A DNA stretch of 64,000 nucleotides from Gyromitra esculenta (taxonomy: Eukaryota; Ascomycota; Pezizomycetes; Pezizales; Discinaceae). The number at the start of each line of letters is the position of its first letter. The stretch's first letter is position 1. This document shows positions 52,523-64,000 of this stretch, piece after piece. Location of the stretch: positions 992,001 through 1,056,000 of the forward strand of contig JBCAML010000007.1 of the NCBI GenBank assembly GCA_038503075.1, written 5' to 3'. The position numbers were made by a program, and so were the translations under genes. Below the pieces are notes generated by a model, which searched no databases, was not told the DNA's origin, and worked only from the letters and a program-made list of their open reading frames with translations.

Positions 52523-55191
52523 AAATTAATGAGTACCTTGTACGAAAATACTCTTAACATTTCAACCTGATTTCTGGTATTTGCAACGGCCATATTTTAT
52601 GCTTATACCATTCTAGAGCAATAGGACTTCTTCCTTTACAAGGTGAGGTGGGCCAGGCGACAATTCATGTTTTTGTTGACGTAGAGAAGTAGTGTAACTA
52701 TAGGTTAGGGTTTCTTGAGCGTCCGGAAGAAAGCAGACCCCCTCAGGGACGCCTGGGGAAGGGCGGCGTGGGTTGCTCTTCAGGAGAGGCTAGGAGATCA
52801 AAAACGCGCCTGGAGAAATATAATCTTCCGGAAGACACCTCGTCCAGGCGGCTTTTTTTTTTGCTGATGCATTTCCTACATAATTTCTTGTACCTTTGGA
52901 GGATGAGACCCAATGAGAAATTCCTGTGTTTTTCAGCTTATTGAAGCGACCTAAGAGTCCAACTTTGTCATACTCTATTCCCCGGCAAGAAACAACCCAC
53001 GAATATAGCTACATGTAGGTATAAGACCGCATATACCAGCATTTCTAAGGAGGAGGTCAGACATCGATGACTAATTTGTCTCGTAAGCTTGGATTTGGAC
53101 TAAGCCCTCCACAACTAACTTATATACTACCCCTAAGCTACCTTAATAGGCATAGTAGCACGATTTTAGCTTGCTGTCATCAACAAGACTTAAATTTCGC
53201 TCTGAACGAAGAAAGCACATGTCCGTTTGTATTCAACCGTCTAGGGGACTGGGAAACTTGAACCTCAGGCTCATGAGATCCGCCGTACTCTAGATGGCAG
53301 CACACTCACGAGAGCAGTCCGTCACTACGTACACGCGATTGAATCTGATGTTCTGCTTCGTTTGTTACCAGGGGAAATTATTGGTACGTTCCCTGAATGC
53401 TATCCGTTTAGTATCATATTTATGGCACTAGATTTATGGTGCGTCATGTGATTAAGTTATGGTGGTGAACTGACTTTTGATTGGTTAACTCAGGCCACAC
53501 TGCTCATTATACCCCCATGAGTAACGAATACGACTGGATAAAGTGATTTCGAACTGGCCGTCGTAGAACTTGCAGAGCCGCCTAAGATACCCTAGAATGT
53601 CAAGAGTTTTCCCTAAACCAACAATTGACGTACCAGGGATGGAGATCTCTGGTCTCCTCTTATCCAGCTGTGTTCGTTATCTGCAGAAGTTATTACGTTC
53701 TTAGGTTGAAGTCGTAGTGCCACAGCGCCACACATATGTGGCTGAAATTCCGATGGAGCTGGGCACCGCCAACAAATCCAGAACTAGGCTACCACCCTGC
53801 TTGACTCATAAAAAACACTTGAGAAACCCTAACCCTTTTTTTTGGCAACATAAATATCGCGATCCACATACTTGACTGAAGAATCATCACTTTCCTAGAC
53901 TATATCGTATCCCTAGGCTAGAGACGAACAAATTGCCTGAGCCTTACCATAAAACGATAGTCACGAAAAATTTCCTCCAAACTATACGATCAAGTAAAGC
54001 GATAGCACTACTAACTTTAACCATGGTATCGAACATGAGGCATTTGCAGCTCGTACCACCCAGACTCTCATACTGAAGAAATATATCTACTATATCTCAC
54101 AGCGCTCGCCTTAACAAATCTTATTCCGAGAAAATCTGAGGCTGGAATGAAGAAACCCACACGTCGCAAATCATTTGGTACTTAGCCTGCAGCTCGAAGT
54201 CTTGGCAGGCGCAACTACCGTCTAATCGCAGGTAAATAGTCTTAATAAACCAGTTATTATTCTAATATAGAATTCTTAACCACTAAAAAAAAGCCTCTAG
54301 AAACTAATGGGCCAGCAAATCGGATGAAAATTCAGCCGAAAAGATGATGAAATATGGCCTCAGAGAAAGCTAGCAGGTCTGGGATACAATACCAATTTCT
54401 GGGTGACTCCCGAAATTTTTTGAGATGCAAGAATATTCTTCAATTTATATATTACTAACCAATTTTAGAATGACCTTTTGCAGCTACAGAACTCAAATAT
54501 ATACTTTACTTGCAAGCTCGGATCTAGAGTGCGTGTGGATCGTGGACTGATCTAAATTGAGCACCATGCAAAGCCGTATAAGAAATGGTCCATCTACTAA
54601 TACAGGATTTCTCAGACACGCAAGCCGCACGCTCATGATTATGTAAATTCCAACGGGACTTCCCCACTAGGTATCAATTAAGCAGAGGAATCCTATATGT
54701 GCCTTTGACCATAGCTACTAGCCTTCACAGCAATACACTTTTTCTAACAACAAGTAGTCTAAATTGACGAGTGAAGGTCTCAAAGAGACGTGTGCACGGT
54801 TTGAAGTTCTCCCATACTGCTCGCGATGCCTATTTCCGGTAACCCGAGGTGTTTCATCACAAATTATCACTCGTAGTCACTGTCAAGTTATCTGGAGGTA
54901 TACTAGGAGTCTTGGGGGCTTTTTAGGATAGAATAGATTCTCTATCAGCATTATAGTTGGACACTATCAGCTGAGTGCTGTATATAGACCCCTGTAGAGG
55001 AAAAGGGTGGATGAGGGGTGTAGAAGGGTTGCAACTGTGGCCAGCCTTGGCAAGTGACTAAGCCCCTCACGCACACACTCCCCACAGCATACATAAATAT
55101 GGGCCCGCCCTCCCTCCTCCTTGCCGCCTGCTCCCTTCCCTCTTCCTCTTCTCTATTACACCTTATATATTTATCCACCACCATCAACATC
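52523..55191. other. Gene-free stretch
   Basis: No supported gene. One GC-rich patch (52715-52860) bordered by TCCGGAAG motifs and a run of ten T could be a small repeat. The remainder is AT-rich with stops in all frames. Confidence 0.35.
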
Positions 55192-56477
55192 ATGACTTCC
55201 CAGGTCAACTCAAACCATTTTGATAATGTCTTTGATGCTTCTCTTGATATGGAGACTTATTTCTCCCTTTCTCTTCCTATTCCCCAATCTATAATATCTC
55301 GTAATGAGGAGATCAGTTACTGGAAAGACTATATGAATGGACAATATCATGATCTCAATATGGTCTTTGGCTTCGAGATTGACGATGGAACAAGTTGTCA
55401 CAATCAAGGACAGCAATTGGCCCTTGAATTCGAAATGAGGGGAAAGAAGTACGCTGCCGTTTCGGGAATTATCCAAAGCTTGAGCGATATAACAAGGTAT
55501 GACGCAGCCGAAGGTTCGCTATCATTATCTTTGCGATTACGCAATTCAGATTCTGATTGGGCGTCCTCTCCACCTCGTTTTCCGTTTGCTTTTTTACCTT
55601 CCTCTTAAACTCTTGCTGAGAGGCAACCTGAAGTTTCCCCCCAATGGGATCAGAACTAGAAAATCTAAGACTGGCCTACAAGAGATGGGACGATCTCGAA
55701 CTCAAAATTATCGAACTATTAATAGAGGTTGGTAAAATTCTGCCTGCGGTGTTTGCCGCAACAATTAAAAACAACCGAGTAACGTTGGGAAAAGAACTCA
55801 GAACCGCGGGATCAGTCGCCCGGTATTGATTTCAATAGTTCTTTGAGATACAACGACGATTTCACTTTCGTTGATTTGAATCTCTCACAAAAATATACCA
55901 CGTTTTCTCCTGTGGAAAGCAAATCTAAACCTCGTTATCGCTCCACCACCAGTCCTTCAAACTATCCCACCCCAAACACAACGCCTGATCTGTCCCACTA
56001 TGACGTGCATTCTCCTTCCTTCGGTATCAATGATGGAAAGCTTGAATGCCCATACACAAATTGTTCGCAGACTTTCCCGCGGCAAAATGCGCTCCTCCGT
56101 CACTTTGCATCAATCCACGATGACGCAGTAAGTGTAGTTTGCCCATTTTGCCCAAAGGGCTACCGAGATGGGAAAACTTTCAATCGCAGCGATAACTTTC
56201 AACGGTAAGAATTTCCTTCGCTCTTACGCTCTTTACGCATGTGTACCCAGTATCAAGAGATATTCTTGAGTACATATAGCCTTACACAAGTTGTGCGAAT
56301 GGAAGCTAATAGAATAAATCTAAATGTAGACATGTGACAAAACAGCACCCAGAAGTGCGCAAAGATGACTTATCGGTTAAGGAGGCTTTAGAAAGGCTAT
56401 GGAGAGCAGGCGGAGTCAGGACCTCTTGGGGGAAGAAGGGAGTGGCGAAAAAAAGAGGAGGTAAAAAGAGGAGATAA
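55192..56477 (+). CDS. C2H2 zinc-finger protein with a Myb-like N-part (one gene, possibly two)
   Basis: The well-supported 3' part has exons 55644-55731, 55802-56204 and 56330-56477 (212 residues from ATG 55644). It carries a short helix LRLAYKRWDDLELKIIELL, a Ser/Pro/Thr linker and two C2H2 fingers: CPYTNCSQTFPRQNALLRHF-x3-H and CPFC...NFQRHVTKQH. It ends in a Lys/Arg-rich tail. The frame from ATG 55192 codes an acidic, helical 101-residue piece (SISRNEEISYWKDYMNGQYH is not exact; key residues are YWKDYMNGQYHDL) that can be spliced in phase from 55496 to 55634, making a 314-residue protein. Alternatively it is a separate 138-residue frame ending at 55608. The protein is a likely nuclear DNA-binding regulator, and no lesion was seen. 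Confidence 0.6.
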
Positions 56478-59400
56478 AGTTTCCAAACCCACTACTCCGC
56501 GGTAATTTTTGGTTAAAGAGGACGTGTTTCGTTCTTTTAAATGGCGTTTGATTATCTTATTTCTTGATTTTCATTTTTGGCGTATCGAATGGATGACTTG
56601 ATGATGCATGGTGGAACCCATGGCAGCTAAAGGTCATGACCCACAGTTTTTAAGTCGAGGGAAACCTCAGCAAAGTAATTAGGTCTCGATTTAGGATATC
56701 TATGGAGGTATGACTTTGTGCAACATTCTTGAACTAAAATGCTGGGATGGGCAGACAAATTCTGATCGAGTGTCGATCTTTCCTTTTTAAATTATCTTTA
56801 CCGACTCAGAGTCCAGGGGCTGAACCCGAATAATATCATTGGCGCGCCTCATCCACAGCGCTGGATTATCCTTGTCACGCGCTGATTCGTTAGTAATCAC
56901 ACCGCGTGGCATACTTGTTTTTGATCCACTTCCCAGAAAAAGGGCAAACTATGGAAACTAACATATATTATCGTATTAAATTAAGGTTACTAACAGGTTA
57001 TAATAGTTCTCGTAATTAAGAGGTCTAGACATACCTTTCATAAGTTAGATATTTTCCCACAAGAGCAAATCAGTTGGAAAAAGCTTCAAAATTGGATGGT
57101 TTGAGGATCGCGGATGATCCCGAATCGGGCCTAAGTGAGATATCATTGGCCTTTTGCCTTATTTTTGTGCTACAAACCGCCATTAGCCCACCTTTTCACA
57201 AAAACAAATAACTATCCGAGTGATATTCCATGACAAATATAGGCACAGAGCCTAATGCTGAAACTAGGAAAGTTTTCGTGTCCACTCAGTTAATCGCCGA
57301 TCTAGAATTCTGGCAAGCCCAAAACTGTTCGAACTCCTCAACTTCGTTTTAAGAGAAGCAGGGGTCCACGTGTAGTCTACCATGCGGTATCTGTGACCTT
57401 GACAAGGATCAATGCCAAGCACAGAGGATAACTTCACATCATCAACACGATTGTTCTAAATGGAAGTGTAGATAATTTAAAGAGAGCAATTAAAGTACAC
57501 TATTGTACACGAGCCGAGCAAAGTGTGCCAACAAATATGGCAGGGCTTTTAATTTTAGTGGAGATGTTTTTATTTATTCAACGATTTTTTTGACTTTTCA
57601 AGAGAGCATGTTGACTGTAGGCGTATTTTTCATGGCTTGATGTGATTTTGAACTTTATAGGTTGTGATTCGACGGAAAACCCCGCTAAAAAGCAAAACCA
57701 GAAAGCCCAGCCTTAGTGAAAAGCTGTCAGTGCATAAGCTGGAAACTTAAGGAGTACTCAAGAAACCGTAGGTAGCAGTGGAAACTCTCGCATATTAGTC
57801 ATCCACCCTTGACCAAGAAACAGAGTCGTTTTTATAGAGATGGTTTAGTATCACGGAGAGTGCCAAGTTTCAGTTACATTACAGGTCGCGTAGATGTAGT
57901 TGCACCCGACTGCGTACTTACATTTATACAACTTTAGGCTATAGTGTAGCAGATATTTTCGTGAATATCGCTTGCCCGAGAGCGTTGCGAACTTTTATCC
58001 TCGGAGAAGAAAAGCTGCACTAAGCTCTAAAGATCCGAACCTACACTAACTATATGTCCATAAATGCTACACCATATGTATGTAGGTTGCCCGAGAAGAC
58101 AGTTCTTGGCCACGAGGTTTTTGGTGGGAGGTCTGGTCTTAACCCTAGGGCTAAGATCGGTTCGGGTGACTTTGGCTATGGGATTTTATCCCCAGACACT
58201 GGGCCCTAATCGTTCGTACGTGTATCTTTAGAATGATATTTCGCAAGGAAAGAACTTATAAGCTTCGTGGTGTATTTATAATCTTGTAAATCCCACTTAT
58301 AGCGCGCGTCGTATGAAGTTAGGGATCCCGTTAGCGTAGTCCACAAGGCGGGCTGTTCGAGAAATAACAGGACATTTATCCACACAAAGAGCCTTAAATG
58401 TGGGGCGACACTCAGCTTGACGTCAGTCAGACCTTTGATATCTTATCATGTCAATTATAACTAGCGGACTAAGATACTGCTATATGGATTTTAAATCGAA
58501 GACTAATTTTGGCTGGGGTTTCTACTTCTCTTCTCTACTCCTTAGTCACCTGGGCCTCACGCGACGTTTACTGATTTAAACCAAAAACTGTCATCTAAGT
58601 CACTTCTGGTTCTACCAGTTCCAACTAGTTACTTTATTTGATTGATAGCGTGTGCGGCACTGCTAACAAAACAAATTTTCTCAAGAAACCTCAACGGATC
58701 GATATCAGGGTTGGATATACTTTGTGATATCAGAGTTTTGACTAGAGCAACTCTGTGGTTGTCTGTATAGGTCACATGATGATTCAACTATAAGTAATGA
58801 CTTCGGTATTTCTGACCCTCAGCGCAGGCTTCATCTTCTTCAGAGGGAGTTAATTTTGGATATATATCGTTATCAGGTATGATTTAGGTTATAAAAACCA
58901 GATACGAAACACCATTTGGAAGCTACGCGGTTCCCGCATTCGCTTACCATTGCTTTAGACGGACTAGAAGCGTCACCCCGGCAACCGTCAGCTACCAGGC
59001 TATACCAGGGATAATACAAGGCACACAACAATATCGCGTAAGTACTAGTATACCAACCACCCAATCCTATAGTTGCTTATGTACTCTAGTATACTCCATT
59101 CCTAGGGACATCTAAAACAGGCGGCTGCCTTCCTTAAAAACCCGCTTCCTCTTAGTACGATGGGTTTAATGACTGCGATATGTAGATAGCTAATACACGC
59201 TGTTTAAATCGCCTATTAACGACGACGGCAGTGGTGGCAGTGAACGAGTTCGTCTTTCACTTTACTACGTTCTTCGGTAGCTAAAAGACAAAATTCTTGT
59301 CGCCCCCCCCATCGATATATCACAATATATATATAACCATGCCACTACAGTATTATACATATGTATATGTATTTTTTCAGCAGAAAAGTATATCTACATG

Positions 59401-62400
59401 TAGTTAACAAAGGGGACTTGACGAGATCAATGCCAGAGACTATTACTACCTTCTATATCGTAAGGAAGTTTAATATTCGTTTAAATTTGAGTTTAGATCT
59501 AAGCCGTGAACCAAATGTACTCTCTCCAATGCTGATTTTAATGGCCAAGATTTATAATTAGGATACATATACCAATGCTGAGCAGCTCGCTCTTATACAT
59601 CATTCTTTATCAAACTCGAGAAGTCATTCGTCAAGGGAAGGAGGCCGCTAGGCCCTTATCTCTGATTTTAAGCCGCTGTCTGAAAATATGAAAAACATTG
59701 GCATGTACTTCTGATAGAAATCGAAGCATTATCTCTTCTTAACTAGCCATTTCGAGAGTTTCCCACTGCATGCCTTAAGGATTTGAGACATCCTGGGTTC
59801 GATGATCCAGCTACAAGGACCAGTACCGAGTTTTTGCAATTGGTAAGAATACTATTGATGTAGATTTGAGCAATAGCCGTGCGAGATCACATTTTCAAGC
59901 GTGAGTTTAATAATCACATTAGACCATAATACCGAGTGATATTCGGTGATACAATTTAAACGGGTCCTAATTTCTCCGAGTCTTTTACATCTTGCATAGG
60001 TTACTTATTTCCGCCTGATAGACACAGGAATAAGAGAACTAAGTTGCAGAGTTCTATAGCTATCATCTCACTCAATCATAGCATAAGGTAATGAGCCTTC
60101 TTTGCCGTTATAGCAAAATCAAGGTCGTTTAAGCGTTTATTAATTACCTGGGTTCATGCGTTTAGTAAGAGCTTGAATGGGCTGATGGTTTTCTATGAGT
60201 CATAGCAATCGCAAGTGCTATTGCCGAGCAATGGGGCAGGGTATATTCCTTGCTGCGGCATGGTATGCTCCATCGCGTGTATGCAAGTTAGCTTCTATTA
60301 ACATCCCCGCTAGGCCCTTAGTAAGGGTCATATCACTGTTGCTTCTTCTGCAAATTGTGATATATTTGCTAACCTAGCTGATATGTGTGTATGCCGTCAC
60401 ATCAAGCTCAACTAGCGTTTTGCTTTTAGGTTAACTCCGAACTTTAGATAGTTCGTCTTACCGAAGAAAGAAACTTTGATTATGTGTATATTTTATGTGG
60501 AAATGGTTAACGACTGAGAAGGGACATAGTTGCAGCAGTACATGTAGATTTTTCCGGCAGTACATGTATCTCTGGGTTACAGGTTAGCGTTTGGGTTTTG
60601 GGGCTATTCGTTAAGTACTGTTATGTAGATGCAATTTCTGTATCCGAAAGTCATGACTAGCAAAAATACCATATATACTGCAGTCAGTTATCAAAGAATA
60701 GCTCTATCGTGCCTACCTAGGTCGCTATTTCATGTGCCTTCCAACTGGCCTAATCAGAACCTCTAAATTACGTAAAATAACGGGGATTGACTATAATATT
60801 CCGCTAAAGTTAAATCCGACATTAAAAATCATTGGTATCTACCACACTACGTCTAGCCTCGAGTAATCAGTTGCGGGAAGTGATAAAACCCCGACATCAT
60901 ACAACTAATTTAGGAAGTAAAGTGTGGCAGTAGCATCTTTTGATACCGTTATTGCAGATAGCGGAGGTATCCGAGGGAGTGCTGCCGCAATAAGTTACGA
61001 CGTCTGATTTATTAAGTGGGGAACATTCGAAAATAGCAGATTTCTCGAAGCGCGGGGCGTCTGCGAGGTTGCCGTCGATTCCATTTGTTTGAAACCGGGG
61101 TAGCATAATGAGCCATGCTGCTTTGGACGAGATGCATATCAAGCGACTTGGTAGTCCAAACTTTGGTTGCGAAAGCTTTTTCCTAGCCGAGCGATGTTTC
61201 GGCAAGTCGGATAACTATTGTTTCGGTGCATAGCAACAGCGACGATATCGTGTTGAAATTAGATAGGTACTATCCGATACTACATGTATCTCCTCTAGAG
61301 TATACTCTACTCCTAACGTTCCCTGATTACGGATGCAGCCTCCTCCGCAGCAGTGAAGATCATTGCTCAACGCATGTCATAGATATTCCGAAATATTCCC
61401 CGCTTCCCGGTAACACCTGTTGAACAGATGCCTATTTTGGTCAGGGACGATAGATTGCCTGGGCAACAGGCTACGAACTCACAGATCGTGATGGTGTGGC
61501 GGTCGACGAACCTGACGCAAGGTCTCCGTGGCTAATTTAGGCGACTGAGACAACCGACGAGCCTCATGCCTCCTGGCTCACGGTGAGCCCACAGTCGCAT
61601 ACAACACACTGATACCACTATGTTTCCTAACTTTATTCGTATCCCGCGCGTCTAATTCGACTACTGATTCTTTGATAAGTTTTATGAATCACGACTTGGT
61701 TTAAACCGATTCTAGCTGGCGTTTCCCGAATGCTTATTCGCCACGATGGGGCGCAGGGCTGGTTAGCCTAAGCGGCAGAACCGTTTCAGACGTAAGGTTC
61801 AGCTAGGGGTTTCGAGATCTGGTTGGCCAAATGCCCAATATCCGTGGGGTGTCGGGAGTAAGGAGTTTATCGTATACATGTATCTTTGCTATCTAACTTC
61901 AGATAACATGAATACATGTATCTGTGAGATGAAGTGCAGCTGGGTGTGCCTGTTAGTTAAGCATCCAACCAAATGACAGAACTTTAAATTGGGGAAACAT
62001 CGATAAAACATAAGAATCTGGACTGGATGCAGCTCGAAAGTAGCCAAGGGGCTTCTGGGCCTGTTGGTATTGCCATAAGCGTCTTCAAAGCTATTGATGA
62101 GATCCTAAAGATGGCGAAATGCGCTGGACTAGATTGGCGACTTTATACATACATTCTGAGACCACGTTATCTGCAGAGTACTGTCTTGGGTTTGAATTGT
62201 TCGGCAATGTGGGTGTCATCAATGTGCAATTTTTGCGTGCCAGGTCGTGCATATATATTGAGAAAGGTGGGGTGAAGTTCACACAGGTGGTTGTTGAGCC
62301 AAGGATTGGTCCGAGCCTTCGCGAATACATAACGACTTCGGGCTGCATACCAAAGCAAACTCAACACCGACTTTCGCCGTTTCCATACGGTGATTGATCA

Positions 62401-63266
62401 TTCTTGCGTCTGCGCCGCGAAATTGACAGGCTACGTACGACAAACGGTCTCAGCTGTCTCCGAGTTCTTGGTGTCTCTTGTTTTTTTGCTGACACTGGGA
62501 AGCTGTTGTTGTCATTCCTGAACCACCCCCTACCTACCTCGTCTTGCCTGTACTGGTTTGGGAGAAGTTCAAGGCCAGCTGCACTCAATCCACCCAAGCA
62601 CGCACCTGAACCTAGGCTGGACCCACAGGACTCTTCGCCTTCCATCCTCTCAGATTGACTCCCATTTCTCCCTCTCTCGCTTACGTCCCCCTTTCGCTCA
62701 TGTGCCGCTGTAACTCCCGGCTGTAAACGAGAACAACGTCTTACGATTCACGACGTCCATGATCCCCACGACCTCACACCCGACATCTGACAACCACAAC
62801 GGAAAAATAACCATTGATCCTTCTTGCTGAAGCCAAGGGCCCAAAATCAAATATTCTTTGTCAAGGTTCCCGAGAAACCTGCTTGTCAGCATTTGACAAA
62901 CACAGAACGAGACCCTCGTCACTCCCGTCCTAGTCGGTCTCCACGACAACGGGATCACAACCAAAATTCCCATTCTTAAGGTGGAGCCAGCGCCACAATC
63001 CATCCCGAGAGCCCATTACGGTTATTACGAGGGTGAGGATCCAGCCGAGTTGATTATCAGGATATTGAAAACCAAATTGTCTTTTGGGTGAGTGCTTGGA
63101 GCGGGATATCAACTGTTGTCCATGAAAGTTAACGTCATCCAAGGTTTACCCATTGCCAGCATTTGCGGGGAATAGGTTGGGTTGCGTGCTCTGGGTTGTA
63201 GTGAGGTTTCATCACTATCCTCGAAAATCGAGTGTCTAAGGGGCGGGGTTGGTCATCATCTGGAAC
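56478..63266. other. Long gene-free stretch (6.8 kb)
   Basis: No coding region is supported: only short frames without domains or splice partners. No tRNA cloverleaf was found. TACATGTATC-type motifs recur (60.54, 60.56, 61.28, 61.88 and 61.91 kb). The last kilobase should carry the promoter of the AT-hook gene; it is more pyrimidine-rich (CCATTTCTCCCTCTCTCGC near 62665). Confidence 0.4.
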
Positions 63267-64000
63267 ATGAATCCTCAGCGTCGAGGTTTCAAGTAAGTAT
63301 CCTCTCGTTACGTTTACTATCCCCTCCTCCACTTCTTCATTCACTTCTTTCTAAGTCTTCTTTATGCTGATAACTTTGGCTCATAGTCGGTCAAACGTCC
63401 CATCCTCAGCCGCACCGTTATCCTCAAATACCTCATATGCGATCAACACAACTCAACAACCACCCATGCCGAGCTATAGTACATTCTCTCCGGACCTCAA
63501 GTGGCACAATACCCTTCCGGAGGACTTCAACGGCCGTTCAAAATCTTCAAACTCTGATCACCCTTCCTCAGTAAATCTCAAAAAACGCCCTTCCGGCACA
63601 CTCGAGAACATTAATACTATCCTCCAATCACATGTTCACCACACAATAACATCACCCAATCATCTTTCTCCGGTTCCACCAACACATACATTGAGTTCGA
63701 GCCCGCTGCCGTCACCGAGCAAACGATCAAGGGAATTACCAAACCAACTCACTAGAACACCCATCAAGAGCAAACCTTCAGCCAGTATCAACAGTTCTGG
63801 CTCTGGCATGCAAACGCCTCCTCCGAGTGGTACAACTACAGCGAGAAAGCGGGGGAGGCCATCGAAAAAAGGTCATCCAACCTCAGCCAACAACAATCCC
63901 TCTCCCCCTTCACCTCAGGGAGCAAGCCCTACCAAGAAATTGTATCTTGGAGGAAATTACAGCACACAAAATCTAACGATACACCATAGCAAGTTTGAAT
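63267..64000 (+). CDS. AT-hook protein, 5' part (runs off the right edge)
   Basis: Exon 1 (63267-63292) starts MNPQRRGF. A 94-base intron (63293-63386, GTAAGT...GCTGATAAC...CATAG) follows, then exon 2 is open from 63387 to the window end without a stop. The 213 visible residues are Ser/Pro/Thr-rich and disordered, with an AT-hook (ARKRGRPSKKGHP) near residue 170. AT-hooks bind the minor groove of AT-rich DNA; a catalytic or DNA-binding domain may lie beyond the edge. The long Ser/Pro N-terminus before an AT-hook is common in fungal chromatin and transcription factors. The family cannot be named from this part. Confidence 0.65.

Noticed and set aside
52715..52860. GC-rich patch ending in ten T, as a SINE or Pol III gene
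   Set aside because: No A/B boxes seen; TCCGGAAG repeats are palindromic and weak evidence.
53067..53261. 64-residue frame in the 52-55 kb spacer
   Set aside because: No start context, partner exon or domain.
59790..59825. B-box-like GGTTCGATGATCC
   Set aside because: No A-box or cloverleaf around it.

Overview
The window looks like chromosomal DNA of a filamentous ascomycete (Pezizomycotina; Leotiomycetes is my guess, from overall feel only). Genes carry many 44-70 base introns with GT-AG (rarely GC-AG) ends and CTAAC/CTGAC-like branch sites. Protein families are fungal: an ENA-type cation ATPase, a Dal5-like permease, a Fig1-like membrane protein, a DHA2 drug exporter, and DUF3435 and DUF3723 proteins.

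Layout. 1-16.4 kb is ordinary chromosome: the 3' end of an unknown gene, a Dal5-type transporter (minus), an ENA P-type ATPase (minus) and a Fig1-like four-span membrane protein (plus). Between them lie a small pogo/Tc1-like MITE and two tandem solo LTRs. 16.4-20.2 kb is gene-poor, with one intron-containing tRNA-Thr(CGT).

20-52 kb is an accessory region that I interpret as a decayed Starship, the giant fungal transposon mobilised by a DUF3435 tyrosine recombinase ('captain'). The captain lies at the right end and reads leftward into the cargo. Families known as recurrent Starship cargo are present: a ferric reductase and a DUF3723 protein. Other cargo includes an ankyrin-repeat protein, a pseudokinase, an intact DHA2 exporter, a GPI-anchored glycoprotein, an orphan 604-residue protein, and at least six small putative DNA-binding proteins (two MADS-like, one Myb-like, one Zn2Cys6, one C2H2, one with a duplicated unknown domain). 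The captain has two in-frame stops, the ferric reductase has a stop and a frameshift, and the Zn2Cys6, C2H2 and one membrane-protein gene are also broken. DUF3723, the ankyrin gene and the transporter remain open. The element has probably lost autonomous mobility. Its exact ends were not found. The region is rich in repeats: inverted arms, a 78/79-base minisatellite, a 9-base minisatellite, a foldback element, and an 80-base block shared by the 3' flanks of two genes.

52-63 kb is mostly gene-poor, with one MITE and a C2H2 zinc-finger gene at 55-56 kb. At 63.3 kb an AT-hook protein gene starts and runs off the right edge.
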